Shown here piece after piece: positions 36,599 through 44,020 of a stretch of DNA of 64,000 nucleotides (within the stretch, counting starts at the first letter, position 1; every line of letters starts with the position of its first letter). The stretch is from CAZSDP01 sp964605665 (lineage in GTDB: Bacteria; Planctomycetota; UBA8108; UBA1146). The stretch lies in contig CAZSDP010000024.1 in NCBI GenBank assembly GCA_964605665.1, positions 4,519-68,518 on the forward strand. The letters run 5' to 3'. The translations under genes and the position numbers were made by a program. The notes beneath the pieces are model-generated. The model did not search any database. It saw only the letters and a program-made list of their open reading frames with translations, and was not told where the DNA came from.

Positions 36599-37684
36599 AT
36601 GAGTCACTCGATCGCATTCATCAATCAGAAGGGCGGGGTGGGCAAGACCACCCTCGTCGCCAATGCCGGGGCATATTGGGGACGACAGGGGTGTCGAGTA
36701 CTTCTGATCGACCTCGATCCACAATCCCATCTCAGCCTGCACTTCCATGCCGGACTCGATCAGCACGATCTGGAAGAGCACAACATCTACCAGGTCTTGC
36801 GGGGTGGATCTTCCTTCGCCGACACGGTGGTTTCACTCCCGAGTGAGAAAGTCGACTTGGTTCCAGCGCACATCGATCTCTCGGCGGCGGAGTGGGAGTT
36901 GGGTCAGGAAGTGGGTCGGGAAGTGATTCTTCGCGACCTTCTGCGCGAGTTCCTTCGAGAGGCTCACTACGACCTCGTCTTGATCGATTGCCCCCCCAGC
37001 CTCGGACTTCTCTCCCTGAACGCACTCGCGGCGGTGGATGATGTGGTGGTCCCGGTGCAAGCAGAGTTCTTCGCCTTGCAGGGGATGGCGCAGCTGATGC
37101 GCGTGGTGGAGTTGGTCAGCGGGCGTCTCCACTCCGGCCTGCAGTGGCGGGTTGTGGTGCCGACTCTGGTCGACTTGAGAACCAACTTGGGGCGGGAGGT
37201 CATCGCGGAGCTGGAGCGTCATGTTCCGGGAAAGGTGACCGAGAACTTCCTGACGAAGCGGGTCAAGGTGGCGGAGGCACCCAGTCATGGTCAGTCGATC
37301 TTCACCTATGCTCCGGAAACGCGCGCAGCGGAAGAATTCGGAAAACTTTGCCAAGAGCTCACCGAGCGCTTGGGACTGAAGATGCCGAGTGCTTCCGATC
37401 GCGGGGGCCCGAGTGGCAGTGGAGAAGAGGGTGGCGGTGACGACGATTCCCCCGCCGTGTCTCCTCCACCCACCGGTTTCGCGGCGCACCGTGCTCTACT
37501 CGATGAAGTGGCTGGAAAGCCGATGCCGCAGAAGCGCTCGAAGGGGGGATCGATCACGCCGGAGGGGACCGAGAGTGATGGAGCATCGGGCGGTGCGACC
37601 TTCTCGCCGAAACCTCCACTCTCCGATCGGGAGGAGAGGGAGGGTGAATCACCCTCGACCGTGCCACAGGCCCCGGTGAACTAG
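36599..37684 (+). CDS. parA: ParA/Soj-family ATPase with disordered C-terminal tail
   Basis: Chromosome- or cargo-positioning ATPase. The ~260-residue core has the deviant Walker A NQKGGVGKTT, a second motif LLIDLDPQSHLS, and DLVLIDCPPSLG, as in Soj/ParA. Residues ~262-361 form a tail rich in Gly, Ser, Pro and charged residues that ordinary ParA proteins lack. No ParB or parS sequence is nearby, so this may position something other than a chromosome origin. GGAGGAACGT directly precedes the ATG. It is followed 7 bp later by the TPR-peptidase gene, which suggests co-transcription. Confidence 0.88.
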   Translation: MSHSIAFINQKGGVGKTTLVANAGAYWGRQGCRVLLIDLDPQSHLSLHFHAGLDQHDLEEHNIYQVLRGGSSFADTVVSLPSEKVDLVPAHIDLSAAEWELGQEVGREVILRDLLREFLREAHYDLVLIDCPPSLGLLSLNALAAVDDVVVPVQAEFFALQGMAQLMRVVELVSGRLHSGLQWRVVVPTLVDLRTNLGREVIAELERHVPGKVTENFLTKRVKVAEAPSHGQSIFTYAPETRAAEEFGKLCQELTERLGLKMPSASDRGGPSGSGEEGGGDDDSPAVSPPPTGFAAHRALLDEVAGKPMPQKRSKGGSITPEGTESDGASGGATFSPKPPLSDREEREGESPSTVPQAPVN

Positions 37685-37691
37685 GGGTGTG

Positions 37692-39020
37692 ATGTTGGGT
37701 CGAGCTCAGCTCTCTGTCGCGTTGGTGGTCTCTCTGCTGGGGCTTCTATCCCCACCGGTCGTCGCAGTCTCCCTCTCACGAGCGGTTCTCCATCCCTATC
37801 GGAGTGCACAAGATCCTTCCGAGGAGGCGGTGCGGCTTCACCGAGAGGCGGTCAGTCTCTACGAGCGCAAAGAGTATCGTCGCGCACTCAAGAAGTTCGA
37901 AGAAGCTCTCGCCTTGGCGCCGGGAGAAAAGGCGATTCGGGTCAGTCTGGGCCGCAGTTGCGTCGCGCTCGCTTCCCAACTTCTCGACAGCGCTGGTCAG
38001 GCGGACTCCCGGGAATTGGCGCATGCTGCCTCGCTGCTCCAGAAAGCTCTCCTCCACTGGGAGGGAGATGCGGCGACTTATGAGTTGATCGCGATGTGTG
38101 CGATCCGCCGCGACCGACTCGACGAGGCGGAACGAGCGCTCACCAAGGCGGTGGAATTCGATCGTGATTCCGCTCGAGTATGGACGTTGCTCGGGGTGAT
38201 CCGAGATCGCCGGGGGAAGATCGAGCTGGCGATCGAAGCTCTGCAGCGGGCACTTCAGATTCGCCCCGATGACCCGGAGTTACTTCGCAGGCTCCGTCGA
38301 TTGGAGCACGATCGTCTGACGATTTCTCAGGGGCGTCCTCTCGAGTCAGCGCGCTATCGGGTCTACGTCCCCAACTCTCTTCCCCTCGCCGCGGGGAGAT
38401 CGGTACTGGAAGAGTTGACGAAGATCAGCGAGGAATTGGAGCGGCGCTGGGGTGGGACTCCACCAGAGCATGCTGAGGTGATTCTCTACCCGCCGGGGGA
38501 GTTTTCCCGACGCACCGGTTTTGCCGAAGAGGTGGGGGGAGCCTTCGACGGTCGGATTCGCATCGCATTTCCCACTGAACTGGAAGAGGGGGGGCTTTCC
38601 CTCCAGCAAGTGATTCGCCATGAAGCGGCACATCTTTACCTCCATCGCTTCTCGGTGCCGATTCCCCGCTGGCTCGACGAGGGGCTTGCGCAGTTGGTGG
38701 ATGGGGGAGATCGGACGCGATGGCCGCCGCAATTTCTGGAGCGTGGAGGGGCATCCGCAGCAGTCGGATTGCGCGAGCGTGAGCGTTCGGTCGAAGAAGC
38801 GAAGCCTCAATCGTGGGCGGGTCTCTATCTCCACTCCTACCTCTTCTTGAGGCACCTCGAAGAGAAGCACGGCCAGTTTCGACTCGACTTGACGATCCGT
38901 CGCATCGCGCGCGGAGAGTCGGTGGTCTCCGCTTTCGAAGCGGTCTATGGCGAGAGTCCGATGCAGCTCGATCGCCAGTGGCGAAGTGACCTACGTCGTG
39001 GTGGGCAATCGGGAGAGTAG
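37692..39020 (+). CDS. secreted TPR protein with peptidase MA-like zinc domain
   Basis: A 442-residue exported protein. Signal peptide LSVALVVSLLGLLSPPVVA is followed by TPR repeats (about 35-215), for example YRRALKKFEEALALAPGEKA and IELAIEALQRALQIRPDD. The C-terminal half carries HEAAHLYLHRF and, 17 residues on, WLDEGLAQ, the HExxH...E(D)EG pattern of gluzincin peptidase MA proteins. GTG 37689 and ATG 37692 are adjacent possible starts. It lies close behind parA. Substrate unknown; zinc residues look intact. Confidence 0.78.
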   Translation: MLGRAQLSVALVVSLLGLLSPPVVAVSLSRAVLHPYRSAQDPSEEAVRLHREAVSLYERKEYRRALKKFEEALALAPGEKAIRVSLGRSCVALASQLLDSAGQADSRELAHAASLLQKALLHWEGDAATYELIAMCAIRRDRLDEAERALTKAVEFDRDSARVWTLLGVIRDRRGKIELAIEALQRALQIRPDDPELLRRLRRLEHDRLTISQGRPLESARYRVYVPNSLPLAAGRSVLEELTKISEELERRWGGTPPEHAEVILYPPGEFSRRTGFAEEVGGAFDGRIRIAFPTELEEGGLSLQQVIRHEAAHLYLHRFSVPIPRWLDEGLAQLVDGGDRTRWPPQFLERGGASAAVGLRERERSVEEAKPQSWAGLYLHSYLFLRHLEEKHGQFRLDLTIRRIARGESVVSAFEAVYGESPMQLDRQWRSDLRRGGQSGE

Positions 39021-39122
39021 GAGTCGAACGCTCAAGAACCTCCAGGTGGCGGGCCGATAATTGGGATGCGCTGCTCTTTTGGCAGCCTTTCATGCGCAGA
39101 ACCGCAGACCTTTGGAGGAACG

Positions 39123-39326
39123 ATGGCGAATCCCCTATCCCGTGATGAGCTCGAATTCGTGCAGGCGATCGAGAAATACAAGAAAGAGAAGGGGAAGCTC
39201 TACCCCTCTTGGACTGAGATTCTGACGATCGTCAAGCAACTCGGCTATGTTCAAAGCGCCCAGAAGAAGAAGTCGCCAGGATCGACCGCGAAGAAAAAAG
39301 CGCCGAAGAAAACCACCGCGAGCTAG
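39123..39326 (+). CDS. small basic protein with conserved N-terminal helical motif
   Basis: A 67-residue protein beginning MANPLSRDELEFVQAIEKY and continuing KLYPSWTEILTIVKQLGY, then a Lys/Ala-rich tail (KKKAPKKTTAS). Small proteins of this pattern recur in planctomycetes from my memory of the group; that recall was not checked. TTTGGAGGAACG is an excellent ribosome site, and an upstream in-frame extension from 39066 was discarded. The basic tail suggests nucleic acid or ribosome binding, but this is inference. Confidence 0.75.
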   Translation: MANPLSRDELEFVQAIEKYKKEKGKLYPSWTEILTIVKQLGYVQSAQKKKSPGSTAKKKAPKKTTAS

Positions 39327-39777
39327 GCTGATTTTCACTCGAGGGAGTTGGGAGCGGAGATCGGAGCAGAGCCTTCGACTCTGGGATCCCCAAGAAGGGC
39401 GCGCCCAACACCTTGAGGAGCCTCTCTGCTGTCACCGCGACACCCTCTGCCCTGGAGAGAAAGTTCTGGACCGCACCCGGAGCATCGCCAGAATGGCTCC
39501 AGAGCACCGTAGGTGCGGAGCTGGGAGGGATTCTCACAGTTTCGAGAGTTGCGGTGCTGACGTCGGTCTCTCAGTGGTGACCGACCGCATGAGGTGGAGC
39601 GCCCACGCTTTTGCCGAAAACGGTCGTTTCACGCGAGCGTTCACCCTCGTTGGGGTAGGGGGGGCTCTCGAGCGGAGACAGATTCGTCACCTTTTTCACG
39701 GTCGGGCCCCAAGGTCGGGGTCGATCGAGCATGAACTGAGAATTCATCGGAGCGATTCCGCTGGAAAGGAGTCTTAG
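39327..39777. other. intergenic region without recognised features
   Basis: A 451-bp interval between two small genes. The frame is open across it from 39247, but the predicted protein has no family-like composition and lacks a ribosome site. No terminator hairpin with a U tail was seen. Confidence 0.5.
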
Positions 39778-40032
39778 ATGTCAGACCCAGCTGCAAAGTC
39801 CTTGGAGGAGATCACACACCTCTTTCCAGGTGAGTGGGTGCTCTTGGACTCCTGCAAGTTCGCGGAAGATGGTTCGGTGGCGAGTGGGCGGGTGATCTAC
39901 CGCACCAGCGATCGCTCAGAAGCGTACCGTGAGCTACATCAGCACCCCAATAGCGTGCTGATCTACGCCGGAACGTTGACCGAAGAAGATGATCGCCCCT
40001 TCCTCGACCCGGTGATTCTGGACACCGTCTAG
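39778..40032 (+). CDS. small hypothetical protein
   Basis: An 84-residue acidic protein with PGEWVLLDSCKF near the N-terminus and YRTSDRSEAYRELHQHP later, ending near DRPFLDPVILDTV. It may be a small alpha/beta domain. AAAGGAG lies six bases before the ATG, which supports expression. No family recognised; the gene stands alone with long intergenic regions on both sides. Confidence 0.65.
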   Translation: MSDPAAKSLEEITHLFPGEWVLLDSCKFAEDGSVASGRVIYRTSDRSEAYRELHQHPNSVLIYAGTLTEEDDRPFLDPVILDTV

Positions 40033-40312
40033 AGATCGCTGAGAAGCTCCTGCGATTCCAGCCTCGTCCTGAGGAGGAGGTCTCGACCTCTGATGGGTTC
40101 GAAGCCTCGTTGGGGGGCGGACTTCGGTGCTGAGATCCTCAGAAAGAGAACGGGGTTGTTTCCCTGAAAAACTGATCTGAGGCTGATCTCGCTCGGGAGG
40201 TTTTGACCTCCATTCAGTCGTGCAGGCCCCCGTTTGTACTCATTTCGGTAACTTCCCACCTCTCCAAGGCTTCTGCCCCGGATTTCTTCCGGGCTCTGTT
40301 GAAGCTTCCCGA

Positions 40313-40341
40313 TTGACGTGTTACTGTCCACGGACTGTAAC
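40313..40341 (+). promoter_or_regulatory. candidate promoter upstream of the HU gene
   Basis: TTGACG (40313-40318) and TGTAAC (40336-40341) with a 17-bp spacer. The -35 box matches five of six, the -10 box four of six. It lies about 220 bp before the HU start, giving a long leader. The whole 40033-40561 interval (529 bp) otherwise holds nothing I can name. Confidence 0.35.
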
Positions 40342-40561
40342 TCTCAGTGCTACTAGGATCTAAGGCTTCTACGCTGGTTTGCCGATATCTATCGGAGAGC
40401 CATTTGAGTTGCTCGGAGCTCCAGGGGCGGTGGGGATTTTGGTTCCCAACAAGTTCCGGAGCTGTTGGAAGAACAGTTTGGCCCTTACCAGCAGACCTCC
40501 GAGCAGTCCTTTTTGATCGTTGATCCACACGATTGTGGAGTGCAGAAGGAAGGTTTCCTCC

Positions 40562-40924
40562 ATGAGGACCGTCACCAAACGAGACCTCGTGCAGGCGATC
40601 GCCGAAGAGACGAACGTCCAACAGCAGAAGGCCAAGGAAGTCATCCAGTGCTTCCTCGACCGGATCATCGACGAACTCGCCCACGGCAACCGCTTGGAAT
40701 TCCGAGACTTCGGTGTATTTGAACCGAAGGCCAAGGCCCCCCGTATCGCTCGTAACCCTCGCACCGGGGAAAAGATCAATGTCCCGGAGAAGGTGACAGT
40801 GAAGTTCAAGGCGGGGCGCATGATGAAGGAGAAGCTGCAGAGGACTGCCGAAAAGAGCGCGAGCTCTGGTGGTGAAGCGGCCGCGCCTTCCAGTGACGGG
40901 TTAGCAGGCGGTACCTTCTCCTAA
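40562..40924 (+). CDS. HU/IHF-family DNA-binding protein
   Basis: Nucleoid protein of 120 residues. The HU fold shows as TKRDLVQAIAEETNVQQQKA, then FRDFGVFEPK and the DNA-binding arm IARNPRTGEKINVPEK, the typical family signature. About 25 extra residues at the C-terminus are Ser/Gly/Ala-rich. ATG 40562 has GGAAGG about nine bases upstream; the frame is open 14 codons further but without support. HU versus IHF cannot be decided. Confidence 0.92.
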   Translation: MRTVTKRDLVQAIAEETNVQQQKAKEVIQCFLDRIIDELAHGNRLEFRDFGVFEPKAKAPRIARNPRTGEKINVPEKVTVKFKAGRMMKEKLQRTAEKSASSGGEAAAPSSDGLAGGTFS

Positions 40925-40937
40925 TTCGGTACCGCCT
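40906..40937. terminator. hairpin spanning the HU stop codon
   Basis: AGGCGGTACC (40906-40915) pairs perfectly with GGTACCGCCT (40928-40937) around a 12-base loop containing the TAA stop. No U tract follows, so termination is uncertain; mRNA stabilisation or regulation are alternatives. Confidence 0.4.
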
Positions 40938-41108
40938 TCGAGCTCGACTTCGTGCGCAGCGCCCCCTCGTTCCGTGCAATTGCACCTCCGATGAGCGATG
41001 AGTCCTCCGTCAGTGAATGAGCGACGGAGCCTCGAAGTCTCTTCGGCTTTGCCTCAAGTCCCCTCCGGGAAGGACTGGTGAGGTGTCTTCCCCGGGATGG
41101 ATCGATCG

Positions 41109-42215
41109 ATGGTCGAGTGGCGAATTCCTCTTTCGAGACCCTCCATCGTCGACGCGGATCGTCGAGCAGTGCTCGAGGTTCTCTCGGGAACGACTCTTTC
41201 TTTAGGTCCTTGGGCCCGTCGACTCGAGTCTCGCTTTTCCAATTGGCTCTCAGCAGACACTGCGCTGGTCTCTAGTGGCAGCGCCGGTCTGTTTCTCGCC
41301 CTGCGGGCGCTCGGGGTTGGCGGCGGGGCCATCCTCACTCCCAGCTACGGGTTTATCGCCTCCGCCCACGCCATTCGCCTCGCAGGAGCGGAGCCCCGGT
41401 TTGTCGATGTCGAGCGAGAGACGGGCTGCGTTTCTGTCGCAACTTTGGAGGCGGCTTGGGATTCGTCGGTCAGTGCGATCCTCCCCGTCCACATTTTTGG
41501 AACCCCAGCCCCGATCGAGGAGATCTGCGAGTGGGCGGCTAGCCGGGGAGTTCCAGTGATCGAGGATGCCTGTGAAGCGCTGGGCGCCTCCCAAAGAGGA
41601 CGACCGCTGGGGACGATCGCGAACGCGGGTGTTTTCGCCTTCTATCCCAACAAACAGATGACGATGGGTGAAGGGGGACTGGTCGTTTCGAACGATCGAG
41701 AGGTCGTCGAGACGGTTCGAAGCCAGCGAAACCAAGGGCGTCAGGGGGCCGGATTTCAGTTTTCAGGGGAGGGGTTCAATTTCCGCATCACGGAGCTACA
41801 GGCAGCTCTCGGTTGTTCGCAGCTTGATCGACTCGAAGAGCTCCTCGAGCGACGTGCAGATCGGGCCAGCAGATATCGACGGCACTTCTCTCCGATCGAG
41901 CGAGTCTCCGTGCTCTCCGACCCCGCCCCCGCGGATCGCCGGAGCTGGTTCACCTTCCCGATCTTCTTGGAGGACGATCTGGTCCGCGCCGATCTCGCGG
42001 GAGAGCTCGCTTCCCACGGGATCGAGACTTCCTGCTACTTTCCGCCAATTCACCACTTTCCCCCCTATGACGAGCCACGATTTCGGCCGGTGGAACTACC
42101 GGTGACCGAAGATCTCGGTCGGCGTGGCCTCGCTCTGCCCCTCTACCCCGACTTGCCGATCGAAGCGCTCGACGAAATCGGGGATCGCGTGCAGAAATTC
42201 TTCCGCGACCGTTGA
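41109..42215 (+). CDS. DegT/DnrJ/EryC1-family sugar aminotransferase
   Basis: PLP-dependent aminotransferase of 368 residues that typically transfers an amino group to a nucleotide-linked keto sugar for surface polysaccharides. Family marks are IPLSRPSI at the start, SSGSAGLFLALRAL, PVIEDACEALGA with the PLP-facing Asp, and the lysine in FAFYPNKQMTMGEGG; FNFRITELQAALG is also characteristic. ATG 41109 is preferred over 41097 because GGGATGGA is at better spacing. No other sugar genes are adjacent. Confidence 0.88.
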   Translation: MVEWRIPLSRPSIVDADRRAVLEVLSGTTLSLGPWARRLESRFSNWLSADTALVSSGSAGLFLALRALGVGGGAILTPSYGFIASAHAIRLAGAEPRFVDVERETGCVSVATLEAAWDSSVSAILPVHIFGTPAPIEEICEWAASRGVPVIEDACEALGASQRGRPLGTIANAGVFAFYPNKQMTMGEGGLVVSNDREVVETVRSQRNQGRQGAGFQFSGEGFNFRITELQAALGCSQLDRLEELLERRADRASRYRRHFSPIERVSVLSDPAPADRRSWFTFPIFLEDDLVRADLAGELASHGIETSCYFPPIHHFPPYDEPRFRPVELPVTEDLGRRGLALPLYPDLPIEALDEIGDRVQKFFRDR

Positions 42216-42257
42216 GAAAGCGGGTCCAGGGCGCGTTCCAGCAAGTTTGGGGAATTA

Positions 42258-42284
42258 TTGACCTTTGAGCCGTGGTCCTAGTAA
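42258..42284 (+). promoter_or_regulatory. possible promoter of the sigma/anti-sigma operon
   Basis: TTGACC (42258-42263) is followed after 15 bp by TAGTAA (42279-42284). The spacer is short, so the call is weak. If used, transcription would begin near 42291, which supports a sigma-factor start at ATG 42356 and not at the earliest in-frame codon. I did not see a typical ECF GGAAC motif. Confidence 0.3.
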
Positions 42285-42355
42285 TGACTTCAAGAAGACT
42301 CTACGATGGGCCTCGGTTGGAGGATTTGAGACTCCTCCAGCGAGGATCCACGTGG

Positions 42356-43138
42356 ATGAATTGGAGCCCCATGGTCCAAAACAGAGCTTTTCAACGACGT
42401 TCCCAACGAGGTTCTTCACCGTTTCTTGCCTCTGAATCAGACGTGGAGGCGGACTGTCGCGACGAGAGCACCGTTGAAGGCAATACCGTAAGAAAAGCTG
42501 TTCCTGAGGATTCAAATAGCTCTATTCGGGCATTGGACACCTTGAATGCCCGTTCGGCGGAAGCGTCCGCTTCCGAAGATCGCCTCTGGATCGAGCAGGC
42601 GAGACTGGGAGACGAAGAGAGCTTCGCCCGACTGGTCAAGAAGTATCAGGATCGAGCCATCGCTATCGCGCGTCACTTCGTAAGAGAGGATGAGAGCGCG
42701 CGAGATGTGGCCCAAGAGGGTTTCCTCCGCGTGTATCGGAACTTGCACCGATACGATCCGAAGCGCCGTTTTTACACGTGGTTCTATCGGATCGTCGTCC
42801 ATCTCGCGATCGATGGGACGCGGCGTCGGAAACGGATCGCCGAGCTGATGCGCCTAAGATCATTGGAGCCGAGTGGTCGAATTGAAGACCCCTCTGCACC
42901 TTTGGAGCGGGATGACCTGCAGAGTCAGGTGTCGAAGATTTTGAAGACACTTCCTGACAAGTACCGCGTCTTGTTGGTTCTGCGGGAGATGGAAGGATTT
43001 ACTTCTAAGGAGATCAGTGAAATCTCGGGCTCCAATCATGCGACCGTGCGGTGGAGACTCCACCGGGCACGGCAGATTTTCAAGGAGTCCTGGGAGTCGG
43101 CGGGATTTGAGCCGCTTGGTGCTCCGCGAGAGATGTAG
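42356..43138 (+). CDS. ECF-type RNA polymerase sigma factor
   Basis: Extracytoplasmic-function sigma factor of about 260 residues. Region 2 runs from LGDEESFARLVKKYQDR through DVAQEGFLRVYRNL and FYTWFYRIVVHLAID; region 4 has LPDKYRVLLVLREMEGFTSKEISEISG and a helix-turn-helix ending TVRWRLHRAR. About 75 residues precede region 2, an unusually long and poorly ordered N-terminal extension. The exact start is uncertain: 42284, 42356 and 42371 are all possible. It is followed by an anti-sigma factor and a HtrA-like gene, matching the sigE-rseA-degS/mucD layout. Confidence 0.88.
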   Translation: MNWSPMVQNRAFQRRSQRGSSPFLASESDVEADCRDESTVEGNTVRKAVPEDSNSSIRALDTLNARSAEASASEDRLWIEQARLGDEESFARLVKKYQDRAIAIARHFVREDESARDVAQEGFLRVYRNLHRYDPKRRFYTWFYRIVVHLAIDGTRRRKRIAELMRLRSLEPSGRIEDPSAPLERDDLQSQVSKILKTLPDKYRVLLVLREMEGFTSKEISEISGSNHATVRWRLHRARQIFKESWESAGFEPLGAPREM

Positions 43139-43237
43139 CATTGAGGAGTTGAACTTCCTTTGTTGCGAAAACAGTTTGGAGAGATTTCGTTTCGATCGAG
43201 GACAAGAGGTTTCGATTCCCGGGGGGGGTTGAGAAAA

Positions 43238-44020
43238 GTGAAACGGCGTAAACTGCGATCGAGTGATCGCGCAGAGCTCGTGAAGGCGCTGACGTTGAGC
43301 TGTGAGTCGGTGGAGGCTCGACTTCTTCCACCGGTTGGCGCCGCCGCTGCAGCGCAGTCTAGTTCAGCGCAGTCTAGTTCAGCGCAGTCTAGTTCAGCGC
43401 AGTCNNNNNNNNNNNNNNNNNNNNNNNNNNNNNNNNNNNNNNNNNNNNNNNNNNNNNNNNNNNNNNNNNNNNNNNNNNNNNNNNNNNNNNNNNNNNNNNN
43501 NNNNTCTAGTTCAGCGCAGTCTAGTTCAGCGCAGTCTAGTTCAGCGCAGTCTAGTTCAGCGCAGTCTAGTTCAGAGCTTGAGCCCGCAGTTCGTGAGCAC
43601 CTTCAGAGCTGCCAACCATGTCTCACCGAATACCGAGAGCAACTTTCCTTACGTTCACTGCTGAAATCTTCCCACCCCTCCACCGAGTCAGACCCGATGT
43701 TTCTCCCTTCGGTGCTCGCCCAAATCAAAGATGAGACGATTCCCGTGAGAAGAGCGATGAGCTCGACGCAACAGTGGTGGATGAGCGCGGCGGGATTGCT
43801 CCTCGTCCTCACCGCCGCGCTTCTGTGGAGATCGGAAGACATTGCCGTCGACGGCCATCAGCCCGCTGGTGAAGTTACAGTGGCGGGCGGGGATCTTTGG
43901 GAGCGAGGCCCACTCGGGCGAGCAGATCAGTTTGAGTTGGGAAGTCACCAGTACCTTCCCTGCGATTTCATTCCCTCCGGTCGAGTCGCTCTAAGAGTCA
44001 CGAATGAGGTCCGTTTTTGA
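43238..44020 (+). CDS. anti-sigma factor with pentapeptide repeat inside its zinc finger
   Basis: Membrane anti-sigma factor paired with the ECF sigma gene upstream. The zinc anti-sigma (ZAS) motif is split: Cys22 in LTLSCESVEARLL, then a long (SSSAQ)n repeat from about residue 41, then REHLQSCQPC, which supplies the HxxxCxxC ligands. Normally only 20-30 residues separate these. After the zinc domain, one membrane helix (SAAGLLLVLTAALLW) leads to a ~60-residue outside domain. The 100-N assembly gap falls in the repeat, so true length is unknown, but any whole number of 15-bp units keeps the frame. The start (GTG 43238) is uncertain; TTG 43160 or 43229 are options. Confidence 0.85.
   Translation: MKRRKLRSSDRAELVKALTLSCESVEARLLPPVGAAAAAQSSSAQSSSAQSSSAQXXXXXXXXXXXXXXXXXXXXXXXXXXXXXXXXXXSSSAQSSSAQSSSAQSSSAQSSSELEPAVREHLQSCQPCLTEYREQLSLRSLLKSSHPSTESDPMFLPSVLAQIKDETIPVRRAMSSTQQWWMSAAGLLLVLTAALLWRSEDIAVDGHQPAGEVTVAGGDLWERGPLGRADQFELGSHQYLPCDFIPSGRVALRVTNEVRF
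43349..43573 (+). repeat. 15-bp tandem repeat encoding (SSSAQ)n
   Basis: Unit TCTAGTTCAGCGCAG. Copies start at 43358, 43373, 43388 and (cut by the gap) 43403; after the gap they start at 43505, 43520, 43535, 43550 and (partial) 43565. All visible full units are identical, which implies recent expansion or homogenisation. The two flanks are not in 15-bp phase across 100 N, so the gap size is a placeholder; an uninterrupted array needs 13+15k bases there. Confidence 0.97.
43405..43504. other. assembly gap (100 N) within tandem repeat
   Basis: Exactly 100 N, the conventional unknown-size gap, flanked on both sides by the same 15-bp repeat. The array probably exceeded what the assembler could resolve. 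Confidence 0.98.

Noticed and set aside
39247..39777. 176-aa plus-strand ORF between two small genes
   Set aside because: It overlaps the basic-protein gene, lacks a ribosome site and has Arg/Ser-rich composition typical of out-of-frame reading in GC-rich DNA.
43349..43573. 15-bp array as a CRISPR or non-coding minisatellite
   Set aside because: There are no spacers, and the array lies in frame within an anti-sigma gene flanked by its zinc ligands.
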